From an uncultured Oscillospiraceae bacterium (GTDB lineage Bacteria > Bacillota > Clostridia > Oscillospirales > Oscillospiraceae): a stretch of 64,000 bases of DNA. The stretch covers positions 1 through 64,000 of the forward strand of contig CAKTOW010000006.1 of NCBI GenBank assembly GCA_934590325.1, in the 5' to 3' direction. The notes beneath the pieces were generated by a model, which saw nothing but the letters and a program-made list of their open reading frames with translations, was not told the DNA's origin and made no database searches. The position numbers and the translations under genes were made by a program. Below, piece by piece: positions 24,446 to 31,376 of the stretch (its first letter is position 1; every line of letters starts with the position of its first letter).

Positions 24446-24581
24446 GTCGGCCGGAACCGAGATCCTCCTTTCCGTTCTGCGAAACATATACAAAGCGGCG
24501 CTGCCGCTGTGTACCGACATAATTTCCCCGCTGCGGGGGCATACTGCTCCGGAATACAAGTTTCCGAAAGGGTGTGTTTCC

Positions 24582-25265
24582 ATGGCGACTGCCTTTTTCC
24601 GCACACTGATACTCTACCTGCTGCTGATATGCGGCCTGCGGCTCAGCGGCAAGCGGCAGATCGGCGAGCTGGAGCCCATCGAGCTGGTGCTGACGCTGCT
24701 GATCTCCGACCTGGCCTCGGTGCCCATGCAGGACTTCGCCCTGCCGCTGTTCAACGGGGTGATACCCATCATCACGCTGATCGCGCTGTCCACGCTGTTC
24801 AGTGCCATCAGCCTGCGGAACGTGCGTTTCCGGGAGCTGGTGTGCGGCACACCGGCGTTGGTGATCTTCGACGGCAAGCTGCGGCAGGAGACCATGCGCC
24901 GCAACCGCCTGACCCTGGACGAGCTGCTGGAGCAGCTGCGGGGACAGGGGATCACCGATCTGGACGACGTGAAGTACGCCGTGCTGGAGACGAACGGGCG
25001 GCTGTCCGTGCTGGTACGCAGCGACAGGCAGCCGGCGACGCCGGAGCAGCTGGGGCTGGACGTGCAGGACGACGTGTTCCTGCCCACTGTCGTCATCAAC
25101 GACGGCCGCGTGCTCACGGAAAACCTGCGCCGTGCCGGCCGGGACGAGCGCTGGCTGCAGCAGGAGCTTCACCGACAGGGCGTCAGCCGCAGCGGCGACG
25201 TGTTTCTGCTGTCCGTGGACCAGCAGGGCAGCGTGGTGTGTCTGAAAAAGGAGGCGGCGCGATGA
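24582..25265 (+). CDS. DUF421 (YetF/YcaP-type) membrane protein
   Basis: 227 residues from ATG 24582 (AAAGGGTG ahead of it). Three N-terminal transmembrane helices (about 5-22, 35-52, 58-75) with the family segment RLSGKRQIGELEPIELVLTL precede a cytoplasmic alpha/beta domain (about 80-215) with TLDELLEQLR and LETNGRLSVL. The family is common in spore formers; members have been linked to spore or membrane robustness but the biochemical role is unknown. It overlaps the DUF4363 gene by four bases, a common pairing in Clostridia. Confidence 0.85.
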   Translation: MATAFFRTLILYLLLICGLRLSGKRQIGELEPIELVLTLLISDLASVPMQDFALPLFNGVIPIITLIALSTLFSAISLRNVRFRELVCGTPALVIFDGKLRQETMRRNRLTLDELLEQLRGQGITDLDDVKYAVLETNGRLSVLVRSDRQPATPEQLGLDVQDDVFLPTVVINDGRVLTENLRRAGRDERWLQQELHRQGVSRSGDVFLLSVDQQGSVVCLKKEAAR

Positions 25266-25636
25266 AGGCCGTGCGCATCCCCCTTTTCGTGCTGTTGGCG
25301 GTGCTGGGCTTCGTGCTGTGGAACGCCGCGTGGGTCACCGACCGCTGTGACGAGTGGACGGCGGCGCTGGACACCGTGACCGCCGCGCTGGACGGCGGCG
25401 GCAGCGGCAGCCGGGAGCTGGAGCAGCTGGACGCGCTCTGGCAGGAGGTGCAGGGGTATATGCACATCGTGGTGAGCCACACGGAACTGGATGAGGCCGA
25501 GGCGCTGCTGGCACAGGTCAGTGCGCTGTGCGGCCGGGGTGACACCGAGGAAATGTACCCGGTGCTGGCGCAGCTTCGCCACCAGTTCCGCCTTATTGCC
25601 GAGACCCAGCAGATCAGCCCGAAGAATATTTTTTAG
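25262..25636 (+). CDS. DUF4363-type membrane-anchored protein
   Basis: 124 residues with one N-terminal membrane helix (about 6-24) and an external four-helix-like region with the pattern of this family (W..V...M.I...H.ELDEAE). It is the coupled partner of the DUF421 gene and probably sits beside it in the membrane. It ends one base before the stop of the convergent nrdR gene, and no terminator separates them. Confidence 0.75.
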   Translation: MKAVRIPLFVLLAVLGFVLWNAAWVTDRCDEWTAALDTVTAALDGGGSGSRELEQLDALWQEVQGYMHIVVSHTELDEAEALLAQVSALCGRGDTEEMYPVLAQLRHQFRLIAETQQISPKNIF

Positions 25637-25637
25637 C

Positions 25638-26093
25638 TTACTTCTCGCTGAGGAGCTTGTTCAGTTCGGACATGAAGGTGTTGATGTCCTTGAACTGGCG
25701 GTAGACGGAGGCGAAGCGGACGTAGGCCACCTCGTCGGCCTTCTTCAGCTTCTCCATGACCTTCTCGCCGATGACCACGGTGCTGACCTCGCGCTCCAGA
25801 GAGTTCTGCAGCTCCTGCTCGATCTCCATGGCCATGCGCTCCATGTCCGCCACGGCGACAGGCCGCTTTTCGCAGGAACGCTGTATGCCCCGCAGTACCT
25901 TGTTCCTGTCGAAGCTCTGGCGGGAGCCGTCCTTCTTGATGACCACCATGGGCAGGCTCTCCACGGTCTCGTAGGTGGTGAAGCGCTTCTCGCACTGCAG
26001 GCACTCACGGCGGCGGCGGATGCTGCTGCCCTCCTCGGCAGGACGGGAATCCACGACCTTGCTCTCTTTATAACCGCAATAGGGGCATCTCAT
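25638..26093 (-). CDS. nrdR: Transcriptional regulator NrdR
   Basis: 151 residues, the usual length. It has an N-terminal zinc ribbon (CPYC...CLQCEKRF) followed by an ATP-cone domain (about 47-137) with [20 protein letters not shown]. NrdR represses ribonucleotide reductase genes according to bound ATP/dATP. A TATAAT box (minus strand, 26143-26148) lies 50 bases upstream, with a poor -35. Confidence 0.95.
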   Translation of the reverse strand: MRCPYCGYKESKVVDSRPAEEGSSIRRRRECLQCEKRFTTYETVESLPMVVIKKDGSRQSFDRNKVLRGIQRSCEKRPVAVADMERMAMEIEQELQNSLEREVSTVVIGEKVMEKLKKADEVAYVRFASVYRQFKDINTFMSELNKLLSEK

Positions 26094-26180
26094 CTCTCTT
26101 GCTCCTCCTTATACCTGTGGCTGACGCCACATAGTTAGAGTTATTATAGCACATATACACAAGATATGGTAGTGGTTTTT

Positions 26181-26639
26181 TCAAATTTTCGGCATGACCG
26201 GACGGCCCGCGCCGTCAAAAAGATACACCGCGCCCCCCGGCACGATACGGGCGAAGCAGAACAGCTGTGGCAGCGGGAACGGACTGTCCTCCCGCCAGGG
26301 GATCGTCACCTCCGTACACCCGCCCCGCCGGGCGGTCCTCGCCCCCGGCGGCAGGCAGGCCAGGAACCCCTGCGGCCGCACCTCTCCTCCGCCGCAGGGA
26401 CGCAGTTCGGCACAGCGTATGTCCCCGGCGGGGGCCAACAGTTCCCGCGAGAAGCGCCGGCGCAGACAGCCGTCCTCCGTGACGCCCAGTGCCGCCTCAC
26501 CGCCGCTGCCCCGCAGATACAGGCGGTACAGTCCCGGCGGCACATCGCCGCAGACAGCGCGCAGCGCCACATCGTCCCCCTCCGGACACACGTACAGCGT
26601 GCCCGCATGGCGGCCCTCCAGACAGACGGGATATTCCAC
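26181..26639 (-). CDS. Unknown protein (GTG start) beyond a terminator
   Basis: 152 residues if translation starts at GTG 26639, nine bases after GGAGG; this start fits the sequence pattern better than an upstream ATG lying inside the terminator stem. The product is a beta-rich soluble protein with short Gly/Arg segments (YPVCLEGRHAGTLYVCPEGD, GLYRLYLRGSGGE, CLRRRFSRELL). I do not recognise a family, though the regular strand-turn pattern argues that it is a real gene. It follows the mazF terminator directly and has no obvious promoter, so it may depend on read-through. Confidence 0.5.
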   Translation of the reverse strand: MEYPVCLEGRHAGTLYVCPEGDDVALRAVCGDVPPGLYRLYLRGSGGEAALGVTEDGCLRRRFSRELLAPAGDIRCAELRPCGGGEVRPQGFLACLPPGARTARRGGCTEVTIPWREDSPFPLPQLFCFARIVPGGAVYLFDGAGRPVMPKI

Positions 26640-26655
26640 CGCGCACCACCTCCAA

Positions 26656-26706
26656 GAAAAAAACGTCCTGCGCATACCGTTCACATGGTATGCGCGGGAC
26701 GCTTTT
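26656..26706 (-). terminator. Strong terminator after mazF
   Basis: A 14-bp stem with one G-T pair (GTCCTGCGCATACC with GGTATGCGCGGGAC, 26665-26700), extended by one pair, and a seven-T run on the minus strand. The ribosome-binding site of the next gene begins just after the T run. Confidence 0.85.
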
Positions 26707-26725
26707 CTCATGTCAAGGCCATCAT

Positions 26726-27091
26726 CTATACCAGATGGCTGCCCGTCAGCCCGAAGCTGACAGCGATGGCGGCATCCACCTTCTCCATCACCGCGCCGTC
26801 CACACGGCCCATCCGCTCCCGCAGCCGCTTTTTGTCCAGCGTGCGTATCTGCTCCAGCAGGATCACAGAATCCCGCGGCAGGCCGCTGCCCTGCGCCGCC
26901 AGGGCGATATGTGTGGGCAGCTTCGCCTTGCCCAGCTGGGAGGTGATGGCGGCGGCGATGACAGTGGGGCTGTGGCGGTTGCCGGTGTCGTTCTGCACGA
27001 TGAGCACCGGGCGCACGCCCCCCTGCTCGCTGCCCACCACGGGGCTTAGATCGGCATAGTAAATGTCGCCGCGTCTGACAGTCGTATCCAC
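26726..27091 (-). CDS. mazF: MazF/NdoA-type mRNA interferase
   Basis: 121 residues from GTG 27091 (GGAG ten bases upstream); a TTG start at 27112 is possible. The PemK/MazF fold is clear: [33 protein letters not shown], and the conserved arginine region [14 protein letters not shown]. MazF cuts RNA at short sites; in Bacillus the gene follows alr and the antitoxin ndoAI. Here it also follows alr but no antitoxin gene is visible in the 155-base gap, so the antitoxin is elsewhere, absent, or the protein has another use. Confidence 0.88.
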   Translation of the reverse strand: MDTTVRRGDIYYADLSPVVGSEQGGVRPVLIVQNDTGNRHSPTVIAAAITSQLGKAKLPTHIALAAQGSGLPRDSVILLEQIRTLDKKRLRERMGRVDGAVMEKVDAAIAVSFGLTGSHLV

Positions 27092-27246
27092 ACAGTTCAC
27101 ACTCCGAGGCAAGAAGTACCGGAGGGATATATGTCCTCAGGTCACTTCCATTGTTCCCGCAGCAGCTTATTTTATACGCCGCCGCGGCGGGTAAATTCCC
27201 TTTTGTCCCGCCCGGTCTATCCTATGCGGCTGTGTGGGGTAAGGTG

Positions 27247-28416
27247 TCAGAACCGCAGCAGCAGCTCCTTGTCGATCTCCTGTCCGTCCTTGTAGTACAC
27301 GCGGGGCACCCGGCGGCTGACGGCGCAGGTCAGCTCATAGGGTATGGTGCCCGCCGCCGCGGCCAGCACGTCCACCCGCTGCCGCTTGCCGAACACCTCC
27401 ACCTCGTCCCCCACCTGCACCTGGGGCAGATCGGTCAGGTCGATCATGGACATGTCCATGCATATCCGCCCCCGCTGGGGCGCCGGCCCGCCCTCCGTCA
27501 CGAAGGCGCACCTGTCCGACAGGCAGCGGAAGAAGCCGTCGGCATAGCCGTAGGGTGTGACGCCCATGCGGGTGACGCGCGCCGTGGTGAAGCGGCGGCC
27601 GTAACTGACGTCGGTGCCCGGCTCGTAGGTCTTTATGGTGCTGACAGTGGTCTTGAGCGTCATCACCGGCCGCAGCCCCAGCTGCTCCGCCAGTTCCCCG
27701 GCGCCGTACAGCAGGATGCCCGGGCGCACCATGTCCATATAGCTCTCTGGATAGGTGGCCACGCCGCCGGAGTTGGCACAGTGCCGGATGGCGAAGCGCT
27801 GCCCGCGCTTCGCTTCCACCGCGTCGATGACCCGGCGGAACAGGTCCAGCTGTCCCTGCGTATAGGCCGCGCTGTCCCCGTCCGGCTCGTCGGCCACGGC
27901 GAAGTGCGTGAAGATGCCCTCCGCCCGCAGTCCCGGCAGGGCGCAGGCCGCACATATATCCGCCGTGCCCGTGTCGAAGTGCTTCCCGGACACCAGATAC
28001 CCCAGCCGGGACATGCCGGTGTCCACCTTGATGTGCACCGTCAGTTCCCCGCCGTGGCGGACGGCCTCCTCGCTGTACTCCAGCGCCTTGGCCTGGCAGG
28101 ACACCGCCTGTGTGATGTGTAGGTCGATGAGCCGTCCCACCTGCTCCCGGGGCGTATGTCCCAGTATCAGTATGGGCATGGTGATGCCGTTGCAGCGCAG
28201 CTCCGCTGCCTCGTCGATGCTGGACACGGCCAGATAGTCCGCACCCAGCTCCTGCAGCGTGCGGCTCACCTGCACCGCCCCGTGGCCGTAGGCGTCGGCC
28301 TTGACCACGCCCAGGAACTTCACGCCCGTGCCCACGCGGTCACGCAGCGCCCGGTAGTTGTACCGCAGCGCGTCCAGGTCTATCTCCGCCCATGTTCTCC
28401 TCAGTGTAGATTCCAT
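27247..28416 (-). CDS. alr: Alanine racemase
   Basis: 389 residues. The PLP lysine lies in VVKADAYGHGA near the N-terminus and the second catalytic residue, a tyrosine, in the RMGVTPYGYADGF region; the conserved RICMDMSMID is present. The enzyme makes D-alanine for peptidoglycan. It lies three bases after the lipoprotein gene, so it belongs to the operon nnrD-lipoprotein-alr and perhaps mazF. Confidence 0.96.
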   Translation of the reverse strand: MESTLRRTWAEIDLDALRYNYRALRDRVGTGVKFLGVVKADAYGHGAVQVSRTLQELGADYLAVSSIDEAAELRCNGITMPILILGHTPREQVGRLIDLHITQAVSCQAKALEYSEEAVRHGGELTVHIKVDTGMSRLGYLVSGKHFDTGTADICAACALPGLRAEGIFTHFAVADEPDGDSAAYTQGQLDLFRRVIDAVEAKRGQRFAIRHCANSGGVATYPESYMDMVRPGILLYGAGELAEQLGLRPVMTLKTTVSTIKTYEPGTDVSYGRRFTTARVTRMGVTPYGYADGFFRCLSDRCAFVTEGGPAPQRGRICMDMSMIDLTDLPQVQVGDEVEVFGKRQRVDVLAAAAGTIPYELTCAVSRRVPRVYYKDGQEIDKELLLRF

Positions 28417-28419
28417 TTG

Positions 28420-29004
28420 TCATCCCTCCGATGGTGTATCGTCCGTGGTGCAGGCGAAGGAGATCATCCTCGCCGTCAGCACCACTTTTCCGTTCTGTGA
28501 AAACTCCGCATACCGCGGGATCAGACTGCTCTCGTCCAGCCACACGGCGCACAGTATCTCGCTGCCGCTGTGGCCCGTGGTCTGCAGCGTCAGCCGCAGG
28601 CAGGGCACGTCCTCCAGTGTCTCGCCGCCCTGCTCGGTAAGATAGCCCTCCGCCAGCGCCCCCAGCAGATAGGGCAGGCAGTTGGCCGGGCATATATCCG
28701 TGCTCTCCCCCGCCGGCAGCAGCTGGCCGTTGCTTTTCAGCGACAGTTCGCCGTCCACCAGCACAGCGGTCAGCCCCTTCAGCTCCTCCGGTGCCTTCAC
28801 CGTGGTGACGGATTGTCCCTCCCGGTCATAGCGGCATGTCAGCGTAAAGGTGCGGTCGTCCGTGGCCGTATGGCTGACCACCTCCGCCTCCATGTCCGCC
28901 GATGTCACCGTGCGGTACTGCTCCTGCACCGCCAGCGGCTTCTCCCCGCCGCAGCCGCACAGCAGCGCGGCGCACAGCAGCAGCGGCAATAGGCTCTTTT
29001 TCAT
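28420..29004 (-). CDS. Lipoprotein of unknown function
   Basis: 194 residues with a lipoprotein signal peptide: KK start, hydrophobic core and lipobox LLCGC, with Cys18 to be lipidated. The mature part is beta-rich and resembles small lipoproteins that sit between nnrD and alr in other Clostridia (similar in design to LolA/MucB-fold proteins, but that is only an impression). It contains a single internal cysteine pair. The tight spacing to alr (three bases) implies co-expression. Confidence 0.75.
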   Translation of the reverse strand: MKKSLLPLLLCAALLCGCGGEKPLAVQEQYRTVTSADMEAEVVSHTATDDRTFTLTCRYDREGQSVTTVKAPEELKGLTAVLVDGELSLKSNGQLLPAGESTDICPANCLPYLLGALAEGYLTEQGGETLEDVPCLRLTLQTTGHSGSEILCAVWLDESSLIPRYAEFSQNGKVVLTARMISFACTTDDTPSEG

Positions 29005-29036
29005 GGTCTTCCCTCCTTTTCAGAAGGGCTCTCCGC

Positions 29037-29891
29037 TCATTCCACCTCTTTTAACGCATAGGGCAGCATCTCTATCATATCCGCGGGGGTCATGCCCCGG
29101 TGCCCTTTTTCCTCCGCCGCCAGGTCCCCGGCGCGGCCGTGGAGCCACACCGCCGCACAGCAGGCTGCAAAAGGCTCCATCCCCTGCGCCAGCAGCCCGG
29201 TCAGCAATCCCGTCAGCACGTCGCCGCTGCCGCCCTTGGCCATACCGTCGTTGCCGGTGGTATTCACCGCCAATCGTCCGTCCGGCGCGGCCACCACGGT
29301 GCGGCGCCCCTTGCGCACAAGGTACACGCCGTGCGCCGCGGCAAACGCGGCGGCTCCCGCCTCGCGGGACGCGGCCATGTCGCCTCCGATGCGCGCCAGC
29401 TCGCCCTCGTGGGGCGTCAGCACCGTGACGCGCCCCCGGCGGCGGGACAATGTATCTATATGTCCCTCCAGCGCGTTTATGCCGTCGGCGTCCAGCACCA
29501 GCGGCTCATCCAGGGCCAACAGCTCCCGCACCAGGGCGTCGCCGTCCTCCCCCCTACCCAGGCCACAACCTATGGCCACGGCATCGCAGCCCTCCACCCG
29601 GCGGCGTATCTCCGCCCCGGCGGACAGGGCCAGCCTGCCGTCCTTCTCCGCCAGCGGATGGGGCATGGCGCACAGGCACTTGGCCGCCGCTGCCGGCCAC
29701 ACGCTCTCCGGCACGCCCAGGAACACCAGCCCGCAGCCGCTGCGGACAGCGCCCCCTGCGCACAGCACCGGCGCGCCGGTATAGCCCACGCTGCCGCCCA
29801 GCAGATACACCCTGCCGAAGGTCCCCTTGTGCCCGTCGGGGTCCCGGCGGGGCATGACGCCCCTGACATATTCCCGGTCTATACGCTGCAT
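29037..29891 (-). CDS. nnrD: ADP-dependent NAD(P)H-hydrate dehydratase
   Basis: 284 residues from ATG 29891 (GGAGG seven bases upstream). A ribokinase-like fold with family signatures: KGTFGRVYLLGGS at the start, VLTPHEGELAR in the middle, and NDGMAKGGSGDVLTGLL near the end, which holds the catalytic aspartate. It repairs damaged NAD(P)H hydrates. The N-terminal epimerase domain (NnrE) found in fused forms is absent. Confidence 0.92.
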   Translation of the reverse strand: MQRIDREYVRGVMPRRDPDGHKGTFGRVYLLGGSVGYTGAPVLCAGGAVRSGCGLVFLGVPESVWPAAAAKCLCAMPHPLAEKDGRLALSAGAEIRRRVEGCDAVAIGCGLGRGEDGDALVRELLALDEPLVLDADGINALEGHIDTLSRRRGRVTVLTPHEGELARIGGDMAASREAGAAAFAAAHGVYLVRKGRRTVVAAPDGRLAVNTTGNDGMAKGGSGDVLTGLLTGLLAQGMEPFAACCAAVWLHGRAGDLAAEEKGHRGMTPADMIEMLPYALKEVE

Positions 29892-29981
29892 GGCGCCGCC
29901 TCCGTTTGCTTTTTTGTACAGTATAGCATATATGTCAATCATAAAAACTGCTTTTTTCGTGTCGCGGGATGAAAAAAATGC

Positions 29982-30010
29982 TTGCAACTTTTGTTTCGTT
30001 GTGATATAAA
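29982..30010 (+). promoter_or_regulatory. Promoter of the pheST operon
   Basis: TTGCAA (29982-29987) and TATAAA (30005-30010) with a 17-base spacer, directly before the T-box leader. Confidence 0.7.
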
Positions 30011-30029
30011 TGTTGCATCACAAGCTCAC

Positions 30030-30272
30030 ACCGTGAAAAAAGCTGTGAACGGGAAGATCTGCGCCACAGACATCCGGCAGAGAGAGTCGGCCACCGGCTG
30101 CAAGCCGACTTGGGATGTACCGCAGTGTTCGCCCGGGAGCTGCCGCGAGGAAATGCGCGGCCGGGTCACCTCCGTTACCGGGAAACGAGTGCGCGGACGT
30201 AGTCCGCGAAACTGGGTGGTACCACGGAAGTTCGCCTTTCGTCCCAATGTGCGGGATGAAAGGTGTTTTTTA
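30030..30272 (+). promoter_or_regulatory. T-box riboswitch, phenylalanine-specific
   Basis: A leader of about 240 bases with the T-box sequence TGGGTGGTACCACG (30213-30226), whose GGTACC... part pairs with the uncharged tRNA acceptor end. Stem I includes the conserved AGAGA bulge and GTCGG motifs; in its specifier loop TTC (30128-30130) gives Phe. The terminator stem is CCTTTCGTCCC with GGGATGAAAGG (30235-30263) plus a seven-T run (30266-30272). Uncharged tRNA-Phe should permit pheST expression. Confidence 0.92.
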
Positions 30273-30320
30273 TTGCACTTCATTCCACTAAATAACTCTC
30301 AAAAGGAGGAAGCGATAGAC

Positions 30321-31358
30321 ATGAAAGAAAAACTGGAACAGCTGCTGGCCGAGGGCAGGCAGCGCATTGAGGCCGTGGCCAGCGAGGCTGAGCTGCAGGA
30401 CATCAAGGCCTCTCTGCTGGGCAAGCAGGGCAGCCTGACGGATCTGATGAAGGAGCTGCCCAAGCTGGACGTGTCCCTGCGTCCCGAGATGGGCAAGGCC
30501 GTCAATCAGGTGAAGGGTCAGCTGTCCGCCCTGCTGGACGCGCGGCGCGACGAGCTGAAAATGAAGGCGTCCGAGGTGGACCCCGACTTCGACATCTCCG
30601 TGCCCGGCACGCTGCCCCTCAGCGGCGGCCTGCACCCCATCACCCAGATGTGCTACGACCTGAATGACGCCTTCCGCTCCATGGGCTTTGAGATCTTCGA
30701 GGAGGACGACATCACCAGCGAGCTGTACGGCTTTGACAATCTGAACTTTCCCCCCAACCACCCCGCCCGCGAGAGCATGGACACCTACTGGCTGGCCGGC
30801 CATGACAAGGGCGAGTGCTGGGACAAGCTGTGCCTGCGTCCCCACCTGACCGGCGGCTCCGTGCGGTATCTGCAGACCCACAAGGCCCCCTACCGCTTCG
30901 TATACCCCGGCAAGGTCTACCGCAACGAGACCACCGACGCACGCCACGAGCGCGCCTTCTTCCAGTACGAGGCCCTGATCGTGGACAAGGACTTCACCTT
31001 CGCCTCCGGCAAGGTGATGATCAAGAGCATCCTCAGTAAGGTGTTCGGCCGCGACGTCCCGGTGCGTATGCGCGCGGGCTTCTTCCCCTTCGTGGAGCCC
31101 GGCTTCGAGATCGACATGGGCTGCCTGGTCTGCGGCGGCAAGGGCTGCAGCGTGTGCAAGCACGTGGGCTGGATCGAGGTCATGCCCGGCGGCACGCCCC
31201 ATCCCAACGTACTGAAGGCCGCCGGCCTCGACCCCAACGAGTACACCGGATTCTATGTCAACATCGGTCTTGACCGTCTGGTGATGATGCGCTACGGTGT
31301 GGACGACGTCCGCCTGTTCCACAGCGCAGACCTGCGGTTCCTGAACCAGTTCCGTTGA
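30321..31358 (+). CDS. pheS: Phenylalanine--tRNA ligase alpha subunit
   Basis: 345 residues from ATG 30321 (AAAGGAGGAAGC upstream). An N-terminal coiled coil (1-80) precedes the class II catalytic core with motif 2 (YPGKVYRNETTDARHERAFF) and motif 3 (GLDRLVMMRYGVDDVR). A cysteine motif, CLVCGGKGCSVCK (31123-31161), interrupts the core before the active-site PHPNVL region; a subgroup of clostridial PheS carries this likely zinc site. It is controlled by the upstream Phe T-box. Confidence 0.97.
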   Translation: MKEKLEQLLAEGRQRIEAVASEAELQDIKASLLGKQGSLTDLMKELPKLDVSLRPEMGKAVNQVKGQLSALLDARRDELKMKASEVDPDFDISVPGTLPLSGGLHPITQMCYDLNDAFRSMGFEIFEEDDITSELYGFDNLNFPPNHPARESMDTYWLAGHDKGECWDKLCLRPHLTGGSVRYLQTHKAPYRFVYPGKVYRNETTDARHERAFFQYEALIVDKDFTFASGKVMIKSILSKVFGRDVPVRMRAGFFPFVEPGFEIDMGCLVCGGKGCSVCKHVGWIEVMPGGTPHPNVLKAAGLDPNEYTGFYVNIGLDRLVMMRYGVDDVRLFHSADLRFLNQFR

Positions 31359-31376
31359 TGAGGGAGGGTTATCGAA

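Noticed and set aside
21777..24581. Long plus-strand frame leading into the DUF421 gene
   Set aside because: The part before 24582 is antisense to kamB and glmS; only the last 227 codons are protein-like, and a ribosome-binding site supports the internal start.
24446..24581. Additional riboswitch or small RNA upstream of the glmS ribozyme
   Set aside because: Apart from a short CCCCGCTGCGGGG hairpin there is no consensus I recognise.
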